This document shows, piece after piece, positions 5,766 to 7,807 of a stretch of DNA of 7,807 nt. The notes beneath the pieces were generated by a model. The model did not search any database. It saw nothing but the letters and a program-made list of their open reading frames with translations, and had not been told where the DNA came from. The translations under genes and the position numbers were made by a program. The number at the start of each line of letters is the position of its first letter. Within the stretch, counting starts at the first letter, position 1. Where the stretch lies: NCBI GenBank assembly GCA_009392675.1, contig VFFY01000116.1, positions 1 through 7,807 on the forward strand, in the 5' to 3' direction. The DNA is from SAR202 cluster bacterium. Lineage in GTDB: Bacteria > Chloroflexota > Dehalococcoidia > Lucifugimonadales > UBA826.

Positions 5766-6447
5766 ATGACTTATTTTTTACTGAATTATCTGCCGATTCA
5801 ATTTGTGCACTTCTTACGTAAATAGGCTCAAGTGAAATTGGGTCATCAAATTCCCCGCATTCCAATTTACCATAACCTAATTTCATTAAAACTGACGCAG
5901 CTCTAGTGGGAGCTACACTTCTTGCATATTTTCCACCAATAATATCCGCGTATTCAGATTCCAAAATACCTTTGACACCTTCTCCACAAAAAAATGTGTC
6001 GTCGGTTTTATTAAAATCAATTTGGTTATAGTTACGAACAATAATGTTTCTCTGCTCTACATCACCATCAACATACTTAGCGATATATACCCGCTCCCTG
6101 CCTGCAGGAACCAGTCCAATTATATTTTGAGATATACCAAGGTAAGGTTCAACTTCAATATCAGTTGTTGAAATTCCGACAATTGGAATCTCAACGCCCG
6201 CGCTCAAGGATTTAGCAACACTCATTCCAACTCTTAAGGCACTAAATGCACCCGGACCCTTCGCTACAAATACTGCCGCCAAATCTTTTACAGCTATTTG
6301 CTGTCTATTTAATACACTCTCTATAGCAGGGGCGAGTTCGACTGAATGGTTTCTCTGAGAATGCCAAGTTAACTCTTGAATCAACTCTCCTTTTTCAGAG
6401 ATTCCAACCGTAGCGTATCGAGTGGAAGTATCTATGCATAGTTCCAT
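5764..6447 (-). CDS. tsaB: tRNA threonylcarbamoyladenosine (t6A) biosynthesis protein TsaB
   Basis: Non-catalytic partner of TsaD in the complex that puts t6A on A37 of ANN-decoding tRNAs; acts in the cytoplasm. The 227 residues fit the family. It has the ASKHA-fold N-terminus ELCIDTST (2-9), HS at 34-35, the strong TsaB signature GPGAFSALRVG (64-74) and the C-terminal EPIYVRSAQ (207-215). The loop VPAGRERVY (113-121) differs from the common DAR/DAG-x-x-E-VY form, which is tolerable in a scaffolding subunit. tsaE ends 4 bases upstream and ndk starts 10 bases downstream, so the three form one operon. TsaD and the L-threonylcarbamoyl-AMP synthase TsaC are not in the window; neither is rimI, often found beside tsaB. 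Confidence 0.96.
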   Translation of the reverse strand: MELCIDTSTRYATVGISEKGELIQELTWHSQRNHSVELAPAIESVLNRQQIAVKDLAAVFVAKGPGAFSALRVGMSVAKSLSAGVEIPIVGISTTDIEVEPYLGISQNIIGLVPAGRERVYIAKYVDGDVEQRNIIVRNYNQIDFNKTDDTFFCGEGVKGILESEYADIIGGKYARSVAPTRAASVLMKLGYGKLECGEFDDPISLEPIYVRSAQIESADNSVKNKS

Positions 6448-6451
6448 TATT

Positions 6452-6928
6452 TTAATTCACCAAGCCCATAGATCTTGTGATTTCTCCACCTATTTTATCC
6501 AAACGATCCGACGGCCACTCCATGTCTATTTTTCTTTGATTCTCAGAAAGAAAGGAAAAATCGACCGTTAAACTTTCCTTTGGGAACGATTTATTCGCCT
6601 TGTCAGCCCATTCCACAATACAAACCCCGTCACCATACAAATATTCGTCAATTTGCATTCTTTCAAGATTTTCAACACCGTCTAATCTATAAAGATCCAT
6701 ATGGTATATCGGAAATTTCGCTTCGTATTCAGTTATCAATACAAATGTAGGGCTCCTTGCAAAATCGTCAGATCCGATGCCTTTAATAATTCCCTGGGTC
6801 ATTTTTGTTTTCCCGCTCCCCAAATCTCCACTCAGTAATATCACGTCTCCAGGGGAAATGTATGATCCGATAATTTTGCCTATCTTTATAGTATTTGATT
6901 CACTTGTGCTGACTACTGTTAAAGTCAT
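6452..6928 (-). CDS. tsaE: tRNA t6A biosynthesis ATPase TsaE
   Basis: P-loop ATPase that binds and resets the TsaB-TsaD complex during t6A formation. The 158 residues match the family. The Walker A motif is GDLGSGKT at 34-41; SPTFVLITEY (59-68), the HMDLYRL segment (76-82) and VEWADK (105-110) are all TsaE signatures. The ATG at 6928 has TAGGAAA 4-6 bases upstream. It is the first gene of the tsaE-tsaB-ndk operon, so its promoter should lie in the 73-base spacer shared with the divergent hydrolase gene; I found no convincing -35/-10 pair there. All ATPase residues appear intact. Confidence 0.97.
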   Translation of the reverse strand: MTLTVVSTSESNTIKIGKIIGSYISPGDVILLSGDLGSGKTKMTQGIIKGIGSDDFARSPTFVLITEYEAKFPIYHMDLYRLDGVENLERMQIDEYLYGDGVCIVEWADKANKSFPKESLTVDFSFLSENQRKIDMEWPSDRLDKIGGEITRSMGLVN

Positions 6929-7001
6929 AATTTCCTATCGCAAAAGGATTGATTGAAATACACTACAACTAACGATACCAAACATATGTAGGGAAAACTC
7001 C
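6929..7001. other. Divergent spacer between tsaE and the hydrolase gene
   Basis: These 73 bases must carry the 5' ends of both transcripts. The tsaE ribosome binding site (TAGGAAA) lies at the left end and that of the hydrolase (AGGGA, near 6990) at the right. An 8-bp palindrome ACATATGT occurs at 6982-6989. TTGAAA at 6953 could be a -35 box for the plus strand, but no acceptable -10 box follows, so no promoter is annotated. Confidence 0.5.
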
Positions 7002-7676
7002 ATGAATTTCGAACAACTAAATGAAACTGTCTTACCCACAGTTATCGCGACTCCTGACAATTATGATCCTACACACGAATATGGAATGGTGGTGCTGATG
7101 CATGGTTTTGGTAGTCATATGGGAGACCTGGCAGGACTGGCATCGTTAATCAATGAAACCGATTTTATTTACGTCTGCCCAAACGCCCCAATTGAGATGA
7201 CCATTGGGTTCGGTCAGCAGGGCTATGCATGGTTTCCTGCCGGCGGGCAAACTGAACCTGATGACATTGACAAAGCAGTTTCCCAACTTCAAACATCTGT
7301 CGATTTTGCTATAGATAAATACCGGCCAACCCAATCCAATATTTATATAGGTGGATTCTCCCAAGGCGGAATGATGACGATGCATGCAGGCCTCACTCGG
7401 CCAGATATTTATAAAGGCGCCATCATATTGAGTTCCCGACTCACCCAGGTTGACCTCTTCACTGACAAGATCGTTCATTTGGACAAAATTCCCATATTTA
7501 TGTCGCATGGTACAAACGACCTTGTTATATCTATTAAAGATGGCCGTGATACAAAAGAGTTATTGGATGAATACGGATATCAAATAGAATATCAGGAATA
7601 CCCAATGGCACATGAAATCAGAGAGGAGACCATATCTGACTTAAAAGATTGGCTCAGCAAAAACTCGGTAAAGTAA
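7002..7676 (+). CDS. Alpha/beta hydrolase, phospholipase/carboxylesterase family
   Basis: A single-domain serine hydrolase of 224 residues, related to bacterial carboxylesterases and acyl-protein thioesterase-like enzymes. The likely nucleophile is Ser120 in GGFSQGG (117-123), with Asp173 in HGTNDLVI and His204 in YPMAHEI completing the triad; HGFGSH (34-39) supplies the oxyanion-hole region. No signal peptide or membrane segment is seen, so it should be cytoplasmic. Substrates cannot be told from sequence; short-chain acyl esters are the usual in vitro targets for the family. The ATG at 7002 has AGGGA about 8 bases upstream. It diverges from tsaE and stands alone; the sequence after its stop looks like a gene relic rather than an operon partner. 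Confidence 0.92.
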   Translation: MNFEQLNETVLPTVIATPDNYDPTHEYGMVVLMHGFGSHMGDLAGLASLINETDFIYVCPNAPIEMTIGFGQQGYAWFPAGGQTEPDDIDKAVSQLQTSVDFAIDKYRPTQSNIYIGGFSQGGMMTMHAGLTRPDIYKGAIILSSRLTQVDLFTDKIVHLDKIPIFMSHGTNDLVISIKDGRDTKELLDEYGYQIEYQEYPMAHEIREETISDLKDWLSKNSVK

Positions 7677-7807
7677 TTTGGACCTGATGGGGGTATAGGG
7701 TTAAGTGCTGTTGTTGCGGCAAGAGAACTCGGTGCCGGAAAAAAATTCGTTGCTGCTCGTCATAAACAGCAGGCTAACATGGCGTGATATGTAAGAGTTA
7801 CATCAAA
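7677..7807 (+). pseudogene. Probable relic of an MDR-type (zinc-dependent alcohol dehydrogenase-like) dehydrogenase
   Basis: Directly after the hydrolase stop, and in the same frame, 36 codons without a stop read like a Rossmann nucleotide-binding segment: GPDGGIGLSAV, then VAARELGAG, then VAARHKQQANMA, ending at TGA (7785-7787). Medium-chain dehydrogenases have this order: a glycine-rich turn, a helix ending in LGA, a strand, then a cofactor-specificity loop (here Arg-His, as in some NADP-type members) and a helix. There is no start codon or N-terminal catalytic domain, one extra residue seems to disrupt the glycine turn, and the continuation past TGA is not clearly in any frame. I infer a truncated, decayed gene; it may continue beyond the window. 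The identification rests on motif recognition over few residues. Confidence 0.45.

Noticed and set aside
7146..7508. Minus-strand frame of 120 codons inside the hydrolase gene
   Set aside because: The plus strand encodes a complete catalytic triad here; the antisense product is featureless.
1..7807. tRNA, rRNA, CRISPR array, insertion sequence, phage or defence genes
   Set aside because: Nothing with tRNA-like arms, spaced direct repeats, transposase motifs or terminal inverted repeats was seen; almost all sequence is accounted for by housekeeping genes.

Overview
The window is compact, AT-leaning bacterial DNA with short intergenic gaps and mostly housekeeping genes. It holds nine complete protein genes, one protein gene cut by the left edge, and a probable pseudogene fragment at the right edge. 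The gene set (K+-dependent membrane pyrophosphatase, FmdB-type zinc ribbon, lone ThiE, a tsaE-tsaB-ndk cluster, a nearby rsfS) would fit a streamlined, uncultured environmental bacterium. A Chloroflexota (Dehalococcoidia/SAR202-like) origin is my guess from gene content and protein style; nothing in the sequence proves it.

Layout, left to right. Positions 1-1656 (minus) encode the N-terminal 552 residues of a membrane-integral pyrophosphatase (hppA). Its 124-base upstream gap holds a candidate promoter, a perfect 10-bp inverted repeat and a second small palindrome. Positions 1781-4797 (minus) are a tight block read mnmA - rnhB - fmdB-like - thiE with gaps of 25, 11 and 14 bases, probably one transcript. 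A 79-base divergent spacer separates mnmA from rsfS (plus, 4877-5314). rsfS converges on, and overlaps by 11 bases, ndk, the last gene of a second minus-strand operon, tsaE - tsaB - ndk (6928 to 5304). A 73-base divergent spacer leads to a plus-strand alpha/beta hydrolase of the phospholipase/carboxylesterase family (7002-7676). Right after its stop codon, and in the same frame, lies what looks like a decayed Rossmann segment of an MDR-type dehydrogenase.

Shared themes: mnmA (tRNA 2-thiouridine) and tsaE/tsaB (tRNA t6A) modify tRNA for decoding, rsfS silences ribosomes in starvation, rnhB removes ribonucleotides from DNA, ndk balances nucleotide pools, and hppA recovers energy from the pyrophosphate that biosynthesis releases. 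thiE makes thiamine phosphate, also releasing pyrophosphate.

I see no new multi-gene system, mobile element, CRISPR array or RNA gene. The points most worth a second look are the unexplained 93-residue N-terminal extension on ThiE, the two competing rsfS starts, the dehydrogenase relic fused in frame to the hydrolase stop, and the inverted repeat at the predicted hppA mRNA 5' end.
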